The translations under genes and the position numbers were made by a program. A stretch of DNA of 12,325 bases from Candidatus Zipacnadia bacterium. Lineage in GTDB: Bacteria; Armatimonadota; Zipacnadia; Zipacnadales; UBA5352. Where the stretch lies: contig JALGUI010000084.1 of assembly GCA_029820915.1 (NCBI GenBank), positions 1 to 12,325 of the forward strand. Direction: 5' to 3'. The notes beneath the pieces are model-generated. The model searched no databases. It saw nothing but the letters and a program-made list of their open reading frames with translations, and was not told the origin of the DNA. Position 1 is the first letter of the stretch, and every line of letters begins with the position of its first letter. This document shows, one piece after another, positions 1 through 7,509 of this stretch.

Positions 1-82
1 TCCTCGAGATCGTGGAGGGCTAACAGGGAGACTGAGACGTCGGCCTCATGTGCCGCGGTGACCGCCTGTCCACGCGTCGCAT

Positions 83-1043
83 CTATCCCAGCGGATGCCG
101 ACCGATCGCGCCCCGCAGGTCCTCGGCGTCCACGTGCAGGTAGAGCGCCGTCGTCTCGATGGACGCGTGCCCCAGCAGGCGTTGCAGCGTGCGCACATCG
201 ACGCCCTGCCGTAGGAGCATCGTCCCGAAGGTGTGCCGGAGCGTGTGCAGTGTGACGCCCTCGCGCAGGCCTGCCCGATCGACCGTGCGCCGGAACATGC
301 GCTGCAGATCGACCGCCGACATCGGGTGACCACCGCGCGTCACGAAGAGAGCGGAGCACGCGCAGTCGGGTCGCATCTCCAGCCAGTCGGTGCCGGCCTG
401 CGCAGCCTGTTCGGCCAGTGGCAGCAGTCTCGACGTGCCGCCCTTCCCGCGCCGCACGAGCAGCGTCATCGCCTCGAGGTCTACGTCGCCGAGCTGGAGA
501 CCGAGAAGCTCAGCCCGGCGCAGGCCCTGGTACATCAAGACCACGAGGATGGTCCGGTCCCGGAACGCGAGGTCCACGTAGTGGTTGTCATCGCACGCCG
601 CGAGCAGACGCGCACACTCGGTGACCGTGAGGTAGTTTGGCAGGTGCTGGCGACGCCGCGGTGCCGACACCTTGCGGCAGGGGTTTTCGGACACGAGGCC
701 CGTGGTCTCGAGATAGTGCCACAGCGACCTCAGCGCGTAGAGCCGTCGCGCCCGCGTCGAGGCCGACAGCCCGGCGGCCGACATCCCTGCGAGATACCGG
801 CGCAGCACGTCGGTCGTGACCTGCTCGACCTCCACCGGAAGACCGGCGTCCTGCAGGAACCCGGCGAACAGCTTCAGGTCCGACTGATAGGCCTCGACCA
901 AGACCGGCGTCCTGCAGGAACCCGGCGAACAGCTTCAGGTCCGACTGATAGGCCTCGACCGTTGCTGGACTGCAGCCCTTCTCGGCATCCAGGTACACGA
1001 AGAACTCCCTCGCCACGTCCTCGATCAGCATGTCTCGGCACAT
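83..1043 (-). pseudogene. Tyrosine recombinase (XerC/XerD/phage integrase type), frameshifted by a 61-bp tandem duplication
   Basis: Site-specific recombinase that would cut and rejoin DNA through a 3'-phosphotyrosine. Two reading frames overlap. The N-terminal frame starts at ATG 1043 (a second ATG lies at 1031) and encodes the SAM-like core-binding domain; the catalytic frame ends at the TAG at 83-85. They are put out of phase by a 61-bp tandem duplication at 839-960. Removing one copy gives a continuous 299-residue protein, the usual XerC/XerD length. In that numbering the catalytic set is complete: R155 (in GLRRAEL), K180 (RRGKGG), H246 and R249 (HTLRH), H272 (LLGHAS) and Y281 (TALYLH). 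The catalytic part alone could start at a TTG at 901 created by the duplication junction, but no good ribosome binding site precedes it. It lies on the same strand as, and downstream of, the STAND genes, so it may be the integrase of the mobile segment. It could equally be a resident Xer-type enzyme. The family call is secure; whether the gene works is doubtful. Confidence 0.9.
839..960. repeat. Perfect 61-bp tandem direct repeat inside the recombinase gene
   Basis: Positions 839-899 and 900-960 are identical, base for base and directly adjacent. The unit begins aagaccggcgtcctgcagg and ends gcctcgacc. As 61 is not a multiple of three, the second copy shifts the recombinase frame. Identity without any divergence implies a recent event. 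Such a repeat can be lost by replication slippage or RecA-independent recombination, which would restore the gene. An assembly artefact at this point is also possible. Confidence 0.97.
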
Positions 1044-1126
1044 CCTCTCGGGTGCCGGTTACGCCACTGATCGCTGGCGAGAGAGTGTCCCTACAGTGTG
1101 CACGTAACACTACTTGATAGACGGTT

Positions 1127-1300
1127 CTACCGCCCGATTCGGCTTATTGACACGGAGAGTATGTCTATAAGCCGAGCTATGACCCATTCACCAAGATGGC
1201 CCTCAGCGGCCTGTAGAGGCCTGCTACGGGGCAATTCGGGGCAATAGTGGCCCGCTCGGGTCGGCCCTGTTCTCTTATGTAGGTTCGCCCTGCGGCACAC
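1127..1300 (-). CDS. Possible small protein of 57 residues, unrecognised
   Basis: A GTG at 1300-1298 is preceded, five bases upstream, by AAGGAGG (minus strand, 1312-1306), one of the best Shine-Dalgarno matches in the window. The frame runs 57 codons to a TAG at 1127-1129. The product starts MCRRANLHKRTG, is basic at its N-terminus, and has a hydrophobic stretch near its end (about residues 40-51, including IARLIDILSVSI). I recognise no family. It sits between the STAND pair and the recombinase on the same strand, where small excisionase or regulator genes often lie, but nothing in the sequence shows a helix-turn-helix. The inverted repeat at 1139-1175 lies inside its 3' end. It may be a chance ORF; the ribosome binding site is the only real support. 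Confidence 0.25.
   Translation of the reverse strand: MCRRANLHKRTGPTRAGHYCPELPRSRPLQAAEGHLGEWVIARLIDILSVSISRIGR
1139..1175. promoter_or_regulatory. Perfect 9-bp inverted repeat (TCGGCTTAT / ATAAGCCGA), 19-bp spacer
   Basis: Arms at 1139-1147 and 1167-1175 are exact reverse complements. A TTGACA (1147-1152) and a TATAAG (1166-1171) fall at the inner edges on the plus strand, but they are only 13 bp apart, too short for a standard promoter. It lies about 100 bp upstream of the recombinase start. It could be an operator controlling the recombinase, or the arm-type or core site that the recombinase binds. The spacer is longer than the 6-8 bp of a typical Xer core, which argues against a simple dif-like site. 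Confidence 0.35.
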
Positions 1301-1402
1301 GAGTCCCTCCTTGCCGGATCTGGTGCTGGCCTCGAGGCATCTAGGCTACAGAGCAGGCGGACGGAAGGACAGGCACGCGACACCCGCGAGTACAAGAAGC
1401 CA

Positions 1403-4400
1403 TCAGCGCGGCCTGCTCTCCCCGGAAGAGCCCTCCAGCTCCTCCAGCACACCTGTAGCCACGATGTCCAGGAACAGGCCATTCTTCTTCATCCTGCTCA
1501 GGGCGTCCAAGCACTGATGGGCCTGCCGCCGAGCGTCCTCCAGATCACCAGCCGCTTGACATGCCAGATAGAGCTTGTGGTATGACACAGCCAGGTCACG
1601 GAGCCAGGCGGCGTTGGTGTCATCCTGTGCGGTCAAGTGCTCGGCCAAGGACAGAGCCCGGGAATGGGCCTCCCGTCCCTCGATGACGCGACCTTGCCCT
1701 CTGAGCGCTGCCGATCCGCTCGTGTGCGACAAGCAGGTCGCGAACCCACTCCATGTTCATGGGATCTCTCTCGCTGAGACGCCCGATCGCAACCTGAGCC
1801 ACTCCGTAGTGCTCTGCAGCATCTGTCCATCGTTCTTCGGCGCAGCAGAGATCGCCGACGCGGCCGTGGGCAACTGCCAAGTCCCGTTGCCATCGTGCAT
1901 TAGCTGGATCATCGCGGGTCAGTTCCTCCCGGAGCGCCAGGCACCGGGCATATGCGTCGTGCGCTTCGGCGTAGGCTCCCAGTCTCTCGAGTGTGATCCC
2001 GAGTCTCTCCTGACAGAGCGATATGCTGTGTCTCGACCTGTTCGCGCTGCTGGGCTCGACTGGCATCGTCTTCTCCAGCATGTCCAATGCCGCACGCTGC
2101 GCCTCCGCAGCCGCCTGCAGGTCACCGCGCAAGTAAAGGGCTTGGGCCAGCGAACTCCGACGCAGAGCCGAGTCCCGCAGCCACTGTCCTTCGCCAGTGG
2201 AGCCGAAGTCCATGCCCTCGAGCAGCCGCACACTGGCCTCGTAGGCTCGCAGGGCAGCGGCTACGTCTCCGGCTTCGACAAGTGCATCGCCCAGGCGCTC
2301 CTCTATCAGCGATGCTTCCTCCTGCCAGTAGCTGTCCGCCGGGTCCCGCCGCGCCAGTCGCTCGGCTGTCGCCGCAGCCGACCTATAGTGCTGGAGCGCG
2401 CCAGTGAGGTCGCCGACAGCGCGGAGCACACCTGCATGTCTGACCAGCGTTGTGTTCAGCCATCGCTCTGACTCGGCGTCGTTCGGGTCGCTCGAGAGGA
2501 TGTCAGCCAATATGCTGTGGACGTGGGTGAGGAGTTCGTCCCGAGCGTGGGGACTGACCACATCCTCAAGCTGACGATCAATAGAGGAGACGTAGCGCTG
2601 AGCCAGCAGCCGCCGAACCGCTGCATCCGTGCCCGCTTGGGTAAGCAGAGCTCGCAGCAGATGCGACGCGGCCCGACGCTCCTCACGCGCACGCTCCACG
2701 AGGTACTCGGCAAGCCGCTGCGTTGCCCCTGCGAGTTCGCCGTCGGTCAACTCTCCTCCGCAGTAGTGAGCGGCGCGCCAGAGGTCGCGCGCAGGGAGGA
2801 GGTGGAACATGGTTTCGCTCTCGTGCAGCGGGTCGTCGCGCGGCAGCGCCGCCAGGTGGTCGGCGATGAGCGAGTGCAGGTTCCGCACCTTTGCCTCGTC
2901 GGTGAGACTGCGGCGCTCGATGGCCAGACGCGCCTGCACGTTCGCGAAGTCCCACTGCCCGTGTGCTCCTCGGCGCACGAGATGCCCCCGGAAGCTGCGC
3001 CGCAGTTTCGCGAAGCGCGCTGGGTCCCACGCCTCACCACTGACCTTCGGCAGCATCTCCTCGAGGTCACTCTCGCGCCAGCCGCCTCGGCTCAGTACTA
3101 CCAGGTCTGCGAAGTCGCGCGCCCAAGTCTCCCCCAAAACCTGCTCGGTGCGGGTGAACAGGCATTGATAGAGGCCCTCGATGTCGGGCGGCAGCGCCGC
3201 GACAACGCTGAGCAGTAGGTGGTGCAGGCGCTCGTCGCCCGAGCCGGTGAATTCCCGGTCCGCGCGCTCGAAGTCGTCCTCGTCGAGCAGGTTCAGTTCC
3301 TCGACCGCCAACCTGAGCCACAGGGGATTGCCCGCCGCAGATGTGCCATCGTGCAGGCGCTTGCCGCTCAGCGCTGCAAGTACCTCCGGATGCAGCGTAC
3401 GGTGGTAGCGCCTGCAGATGAGCCGCGCTATCTCCTCGGCTTCCTGCGCGCGGAGCGGCTGCAAAGGCACATGCATCGCGCCCGGCCGCTCCAACAGCGC
3501 TGCCGACCCGGTGCACGGGATGGCACTGGCTACCAGCCGCGCGTTCTCTGGCCAGAGCGTCGGCAGCCAAGTGAGGTAGAGCCCGCGCTTCGTCGGCTCG
3601 AACTGATCGAGCCCGTCCAACAGCACGACCACGCGCCTCTGCAGCGCCGCCCGTCCCAGCAGAGAAGCGAATGCCTGCTCCAAGTCCTCCGCGGGCGCGC
3701 CCTCCTCTACCGGCGTCACCTCGCCCACGAACTCCGCTAGTTCGCTGCACCAGCGCAGCAGTAGCCCATCCACGGAAACCGAGCGTGGGGTGACGCCCAC
3801 GAACTGGGACAACACCAGCAGGTCCTCGTCACTGCGGGCGGCATCGTCCACGAGCAGTCGGGCCACGTGTGCCAGCAGAGCACTCTTACCCGAGCCCGCC
3901 TCGCCGGTGACGCATGCCGCCCACGGTACGCCCTCCTCGGCGGGGAACCGTGCCGGCGCCAGCAGATCGGCGGTCATCTCCTCGCGGCCGACGAAGTCGC
4001 GTGCCACGAGTTCCGCGAACTCGTCGACCGCCCGCCGCTCCTCGTCCAGCCACGTCCTCGGCTGGCCCTCGATCGCTGCGACCTCCGCCTCGAGATCCTG
4101 CCAGAGGTCCTCCAGCACCATCTGGCCGAATCCCTCCAGGCCGACTACCTCTGTGCGGTCAGTATCCCACTGGGCGGAGTAGTGGCGCACACGGCCGGGC
4201 ATCTCTTGCTCGATGCGCGCCTTCAGCGCCTGCAGCCGCCGCCAGCCCGCTCGGACTTCGGGGTCGGGGGAGTGTGCATTGGAATACCCCTCGGCGACCT
4301 CGAGGGGCATCTGGTCGTAGGGCAGGGGCGCGCGCAGGTAAACATGGCTGCCGCGACTCTGATCGGGGTTGTCCAGCACGCCGAACTCGATCTGGAGGTG

Positions 4401-4766
4401 CGTGATGGACTTGCCCTCTATGTCGGTGGCGAAGCCCGCCTCGTCCACCGCGCGCTGCATGCGCTCGGGCGGCGGCACCCAACCGTAGCGGTCACCCACG
4501 AGCGCGATGACGAACGGACGGCAACGCGCGATCTCGTCCAGGCACACTTTGAGGACGATCAGCTCCTTGGCCTGCTCGGCGTCCTCGGACATGGTGTCGA
4601 TGCCCCAGCGCAGGTCCACGGTCTCAAGGTGGCAGCGCCGCGCGCGTAGCCTCTCCTCGAGCACCGGGATGACGTGCGCGCGCAGCCAGTCGCGTTCGGC
4701 CTGCATGTCCAGGAGGGTGCTGCAGATATACACGGGAACTGACCGCCACCGAGGTGGAATGTTCAA
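1403..4766 (-). CDS. DUF4062 - STAND NTPase (NACHT-like) - TPR protein, frame broken in the last TPRs
   Basis: Large STAND-family signalling ATPase. Residues 1 to about 150 are a DUF4062 domain like the N-terminus of TEP1 and NPHP3 relatives: CSTLLDMQAERD (15-26), DLRWGI (51-56) and ALVGDRYGWVP (88-98). The NTPase domain follows, with Walker A GEAGSGKS (288-295) and Walker B VVVLLDGLDQF (379-389; D384, D387), then a helical STAND region. From about 765 there are long TPR-like repeats whose units carry a DPAN.RWQRDLAVAHGR-type signature. The start is a TTG (4766) behind AAAGGAG ten bases upstream. The first frame gives 1048 residues and ends at 1620 in a non-repeat tail. Near 1690-1705 the TPR sequence continues in the next frame (from QGRVIEGREAHSRAL) to a TGA at 1403, so the ancestral protein was about 1120 residues. 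It follows the TIR-STAND gene by 104 bp, probably as one operon. Likely role: switch and sensor of a defence or stress-response pair (inference). The 1048-residue form retains every domain except the last TPRs and may be functional. Confidence 0.85.
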
Positions 4767-4776
4767 CGAGGGTTGT

Positions 4777-4783
4777 CTCCTTT
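4777..4783 (-). promoter_or_regulatory. Ribosome binding site deciding the TTG start of the DUF4062-STAND gene
   Basis: AAAGGAG on the minus strand, ten bases before TTG 4766. The first DUF4062 strand (VPVYICST) begins only ten codons after this TTG, and there is no ATG between them, which supports the start. Confidence 0.6.
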
Positions 4784-4870
4784 GATCCGACTGCTTCGGC
4801 CGAGCAGACGACCTTCTGTAGCGACGCTAGCGGGCGCGATGCGGCACTTCGTTGGCTTCCGCAATGGGCC

Positions 4871-6914
4871 TCACGGGGCAGGCTCAACACTACCGTCTGC
4901 GTGAACATGCACTCTGAGCGGCGCCCGTTGCGCTGAGGTGGCCACACTTCTCATCCACGAATAGGCACTAAGGATCTGCCTTGGCGTGCCGCCGAGGGCT
5001 CCGTGGGCGGAGAAGACAACGTCCGCGGGCGTCCACCCACTGGAGAATGGCTCCGCTGCCTCGGTCAAGGCGACAACGAGCTTCCCCCGTGATCCCTGAA
5101 CACTGAAACCTCTACTGTCGAAGGTGATCGTGATGGGCTCGACACGCCACCTCTCCTCCTCCGGCAATGTCACCGCTATGGGGTAGACTCGCTCCTGTGT
5201 CACAAGCGGGTCACTCGCCAGCACTGCCAGTCGGTCCCAGCGCTCTGTCATCTGCAGGTGGGTGCTCAGGTGCAAGATCGCGTACCGGCTCATACCTTCG
5301 AGCCCGGCTTCATACTCTCGCCAACATGCATCGCCAAGACGGCGGTCTCCCTCCGATGGCTCTGCACAGAACTCAGCGCTGGCGTCGGGGTCCATCAGCC
5401 ATTCGGCAAGGGTCTGATGGAACACACGGACCCCTTCTCCGGTTCGGTTCAGGAACTGGGAAAGCGACCGCAGAGCTTTCCTCGCCGTCCGCGCATCCAG
5501 ACCGGAGGCCGCCAGCAGCAGGTTCTCTGGGACGGGCACTGGTGCGACTGCCAGACAGTCAACAAGAGGGGCCAACTCGGCCTCATAGGATTCCCGACTT
5601 CGGAACCGGGTGCGGAACATCCTGTGGTAGAGGCCGTTGAGCTTGCGAGGCATCTCGCCGATCTCATCCAGCCGCAGACGGCACTCGGGATCCGGATCGG
5701 AGAGCGCATCCAGGTACATCTTGGCGACAAGGAAGCTCCCCGATGACAGGTCCCCCAGTTTCCCGAGCACTTCCGGGGACGGTGCAGTGATCACCCCCTG
5801 CTCAACCAACCCCTCAAGATGTTGATAGATGTAGTCCGAGAGGTCCTTCCTGTTCTCTTTAGCTTGGCTGTTGATCGGCTTGATCGTGGCACCCTCCACG
5901 CTGAACCGGGCTTCCACGGCCTGATCGGGCCGACTCGTCACAACGAGCCTCAGCCAGTCCGGCATGCGCTGGATGGAGTCTGCAAGCAGGTCGGGGAGGG
6001 CGAACCCCGTCTTGGCGACCGCCTCGTCAAGCCCGTCGATGACGAACACCCATGGCTCTTCCTCACGCAGTTCGTCCCGATGCAGGAGGAGTGGGTCTGA
6101 GACCAGTGAGCGGAAGAGCGCGGTCGGAGGGGCGTCCCAGTCAGGCCTGCCGAGCGGAGTGATCTCGCTTCGGTAGCTCTCGTACTGAGCCGCCAGCTGG
6201 TAGACCACGGAAGCCAACCATGCCTCGGGGCGGCAGGACGGGGTATTTGAGGCGCTGCAGAAGTGCACACCGCGCACACTCAGCCTGGCCGTCATCTGGG
6301 CGGCAATGGCGCTCTTGCCCACTCCGGCATCGCCAGTGACAAGCAGTAGCCTGGACTGAGGTTGCTGGATCCATTCGCGCATTTCGTCGAACAGCCAGTC
6401 ACGCCCGATGAAGCTCCCGCCATGGAGGGTCAGTTCTTCGGCGAATGGGAGTTCGGGGACCTGCGTCCACCACGGATCACCGTCTTGGGCCGAGGGCCAT
6501 TCCCGACGCGGCATCTGGCCGCTGCTGGCCACAGCAGCGATGACCGCGGGCAGCTGAGTGAAGGCAGCGTCAGGATCCGCGACCACGTCAAGGTAGTTAA
6601 GCGAGATGATCTGGATGGGGGGGTATCACGTCTTCGACGCGTATGGGGATGATCGGGACCTGCAGTGCCTGCGCACAGAGAAACTCGTTCCGGCAGAAGC
6701 TCTCTGGCCGCAGGCTCCACTCTGAGAGCAGGGCGAGGAGCATTTCGCTTTCCTCTATCCCCAACTCAATGCGCTGGTCGAACGGTGTCCCGATGGGAAT
6801 TCCGTTCTCCACGTCGAGCCAGGGGGCGTGACCTTGCTCTCGGAGCCAGGCCGCCATCCTGGCAGCGAATGTCGCCGCCTCGCCCTGTCGCCCGTAACTG
6901 ATAAACACCCGCAA
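4871..6914 (-). CDS. TIR domain - STAND NTPase, frame interrupted in a seven-base C run
   Basis: Probable TIR-effector STAND protein. Residue 1 is a TTG at 6914 behind AGGGAGGGA, six bases upstream; an upstream ATG at 6995 lacks a ribosome binding site and adds non-TIR sequence. Residues 1 to about 110 form a TIR domain: RVFISYGRQGE (2-12), WLDVENGIPIG (32-42), LLALLSEWS (59-67) and SFCRNEF with E77 at the position of the NAD-cleaving glutamate. At residues 98-99 the frame breaks in CCCCCCC (6623-6617, minus strand). As written, translation stops soon after at a TAA near 6597. With one C fewer it reads on (PPIQIISLNYLDVV) into a P-loop NTPase, Walker A GDAGVGKS (194-201) and Walker B VFVIDGLDEA (D293, D296), then a STAND winged-helix-like stretch ending VFHQTLAEWL. 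About 100 beta-rich residues at the C-terminus match no repeat family I know. Restored length is 680 residues. It heads the minus-strand STAND pair. Known TIR-STAND proteins act in anti-phage immunity; that role here is inference. Confidence 0.85.
6617..6623 (-). repeat. Seven-base G/C homopolymer at the frame break of the TIR-STAND gene
   Basis: Seven consecutive G on the plus strand (C on the coding strand). C7 gives a TIR-only product of about 106 residues from TTG 6914; C6 would fuse the TIR domain to the NTPase. The run is at the TIR/NTPase linker. It may be a slippage-prone switch, a simple inactivating mutation, or a sequencing error. Confidence 0.85.
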
Positions 6915-6920
6915 CGCAGT

Positions 6921-6929
6921 TCCCTCCCT
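6921..6929 (-). promoter_or_regulatory. Ribosome binding site deciding the TTG start of the TIR-STAND gene
   Basis: AGGGAGGGA on the minus strand ends six bases before TTG 6914. The first TIR beta strand (RVFISYG) begins directly after that codon, as is usual for a TIR domain at the extreme N-terminus. Confidence 0.6.
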
Positions 6930-6979
6930 ATCAACCCGGTGGTCACTGCTGTGCCCTGCGCAGGCAATCGGGCTGAGAA

Positions 6980-7014
6980 ACCGACACGTGCTCACACGCT
7001 GACAACACGTCGGT
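6980..7014. promoter_or_regulatory. Imperfect inverted repeat upstream of the TIR-STAND gene
   Basis: ACCGAC (6980-6985) and GTCGGT (7009-7014) are perfect complements; extending inward to ten bases gives 8 of 10 matches. It lies 66-100 bp upstream of TTG 6914, where a promoter and operator would be expected. I cannot place a convincing -35/-10 pair around it. It may be a regulator site or chance. Confidence 0.25.
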
Positions 7015-7183
7015 CTTCGCCGTAGGACGCGTTTGCCCCTTTGCGTGTGCTCGAGCGTGCGTCGCTGCGTGGCGCGCCGGTGTACATCCGCTCCGACAAC
7101 GGCACGGAGTTCACGGCGAAGGCGGTGCGCAACTGGCTCGACGAGCTGAGCGTCAAGACGCTCTTCATAGAGCCCGGGAGTCT

Positions 7184-7200
7184 GCGGATCTGCGATCCGC
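7184..7200. repeat. Perfect palindrome inserted in the transposase (7-bp arms, 3-bp loop)
   Basis: GCGGATC-tgc-GATCCGC. It sits where the IS3 motif normally reads PGSPWENGY; the PW codons are lost. The GGGAG on each side (7176-7180 and 7202-7206) is expected from the ancestral coding sequence, so it is probably not a target-site duplication. Confidence 0.85.
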
Positions 7201-7324
7201 CGGGAGAATGGCTACGTCGAGTCCTTCAACGGCAAGCTGCGCGACGAGCTGCTGGACGGCGAGATCCTCGACACGCTGCGCGAGGCGCAGGTGCTCGTGG
7301 AGCGCTGGCGGAAGCACTACAATG

Positions 7325-7342
7325 GAGAAGCCTTGGCTTCTC
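7325..7342. repeat. Perfect palindrome inserted in the transposase (8-bp arms, 2-bp loop)
   Basis: GAGAAGCC-tt-GGCTTCTC. It sits between HYN and VRPHSSLGY, where the family normally has one residue (usually T). It shares no sequence with the palindrome at 7184-7200. Confidence 0.85.
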
Positions 7343-7394
7343 AGTGAGACCACACAGCTCGTTGGGCTATCGTCCCCCCGCCCCGGAGGCGCGC

Positions 7395-7443
7395 CAGCCC
7401 TGGGCTCCGGGCTTCGCTCCGCTCAGCCCTCCGCCCAGGGCTG
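7395..7443. repeat. Nested inverted repeat at the end of the transposase gene (REP-like or terminator-like hairpin)
   Basis: CAGCCCTGGGC (7395-7405) and GCCCAGGGCTG (7433-7443) are perfect 11-bp complements. Inside them GGGCT (7409-7413) pairs with AGCCC (7425-7429) around ttcgctccgctc. It ends just before the stop codon at 7446. The long GC stem could stop or stabilise transcripts reading toward the enzyme gene; no T run follows. Confidence 0.6.
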
Positions 7444-7486
7444 CCTGACCGGCCGCTCAGTACCACACAGCAACTGGTAGCACTCA

Positions 7487-7499
7487 TGGGGGCAGGTCA
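7487..7499 (+). repeat. IS3-family right terminal inverted repeat
   Basis: TGGGGGCAGGTCA. Its reverse complement TGACCTGCCCCCA resembles TGGCCTTGCCCCCCA at 11427-11441, allowing one extra base and one mismatch, which supports both as ends of related elements. Confidence 0.6.
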
Positions 7500-7509
7500 C
7501 ACGGAGTTG

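Larger units (their letters stand above)
1044..1402. other. Intergenic stretch between the DUF4062-STAND gene and the recombinase
   Basis: No recognisable protein family is encoded here on either strand. It contains a perfect 9-bp inverted repeat (1139-1175), a weaker 5-bp inverted repeat AGTGT/ACACT with a 7-bp spacer at about 1095-1111, a 10-bp periodic motif (ggggcaat twice, about 1229-1245), and one short ORF with a good ribosome binding site (1127-1300, minus). I see no tRNA gene or tRNA 3' end that could be an integrase attachment site, and no clear terminator for the STAND gene that ends at 1403. Confidence 0.6.
7041..7448 (+). pseudogene. IS3-family transposase OrfB, C-terminal fragment (rve integrase core)
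   Basis: DDE transposase catalytic-core fragment. YIRSDNGTEFTAKAVRNWL carries the second catalytic aspartate of the DDE triad. The expected family continuation (ENGYVESFNGKLRDELL, with the catalytic glutamate) is present but in the +1 frame from 7204 to 7323, and the end (VRPHSSLGYRPPAPEA) is back in the first frame from 7344. The two frame changes each coincide with a short perfect palindrome (7184-7200 and 7325-7342). Relative to the expected sequence they add about 16 and 17 bases, so a single frame stays open to the TGA at 7446-7448, but that reading lacks the E-containing motif and cannot be an active transposase. The N-terminal half and OrfA are missing. Confidence 0.88.
7041..7499 (+). 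mobile_element. 3' remnant of an IS3-family insertion sequence, right end intact
   Basis: Contains the C-terminal half of an OrfB transposase and ends in TGGGGGCAGGTCA (7487-7499), an IS3-type right terminus ending in CA. The left half (orfA and the first half of orfB) is absent; the element simply begins near 7030-7060, next to the upstream region of the TIR-STAND gene. The right end lies 10 bp before the start of the secreted enzyme gene. A matching left end is found 4 kb downstream at 11427. Confidence 0.8.

Noticed and set aside
3..23. Possible end of a plus-strand gene (LEIVEG then a stop) at the left edge
   Set aside because: Seven codons are not enough to distinguish a real gene end from chance.
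233..1117. 294-codon plus-strand frame over the recombinase
   Set aside because: Antisense to the catalytic domain, whose active-site residues are all on the minus strand.
1140..1175. A sigma-70 promoter from TTGACA and TATAAG
   Set aside because: The spacing is 13 bp rather than about 17, and it points to the plus strand, where no gene follows.
1229..1245. Two copies of ggggcaat as the start of a repeat array or CRISPR
   Set aside because: Only two short copies ten bases apart, with no spacers of constant length.
2517..4649. Long plus-strand open frames opposite the STAND genes (such as 2517-3218 and 3867-4649)
   Set aside because: They are antisense shadows in GC-rich coding sequence. 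The minus strand carries clear NTPase and TPR motifs throughout.
4791..4807. Small hairpin ctgct-tcggccg-agcag between the two STAND genes
   Set aside because: Only a five-base stem with no following T run, so neither a terminator nor a switch can be supported.
7175..7206. CGGGAG direct repeat around the first palindrome as a target-site duplication
   Set aside because: The ancestral IS3 coding sequence (PGSPWEN) naturally contains GGGAG twice at this spacing, so the repeat predates the insertion.
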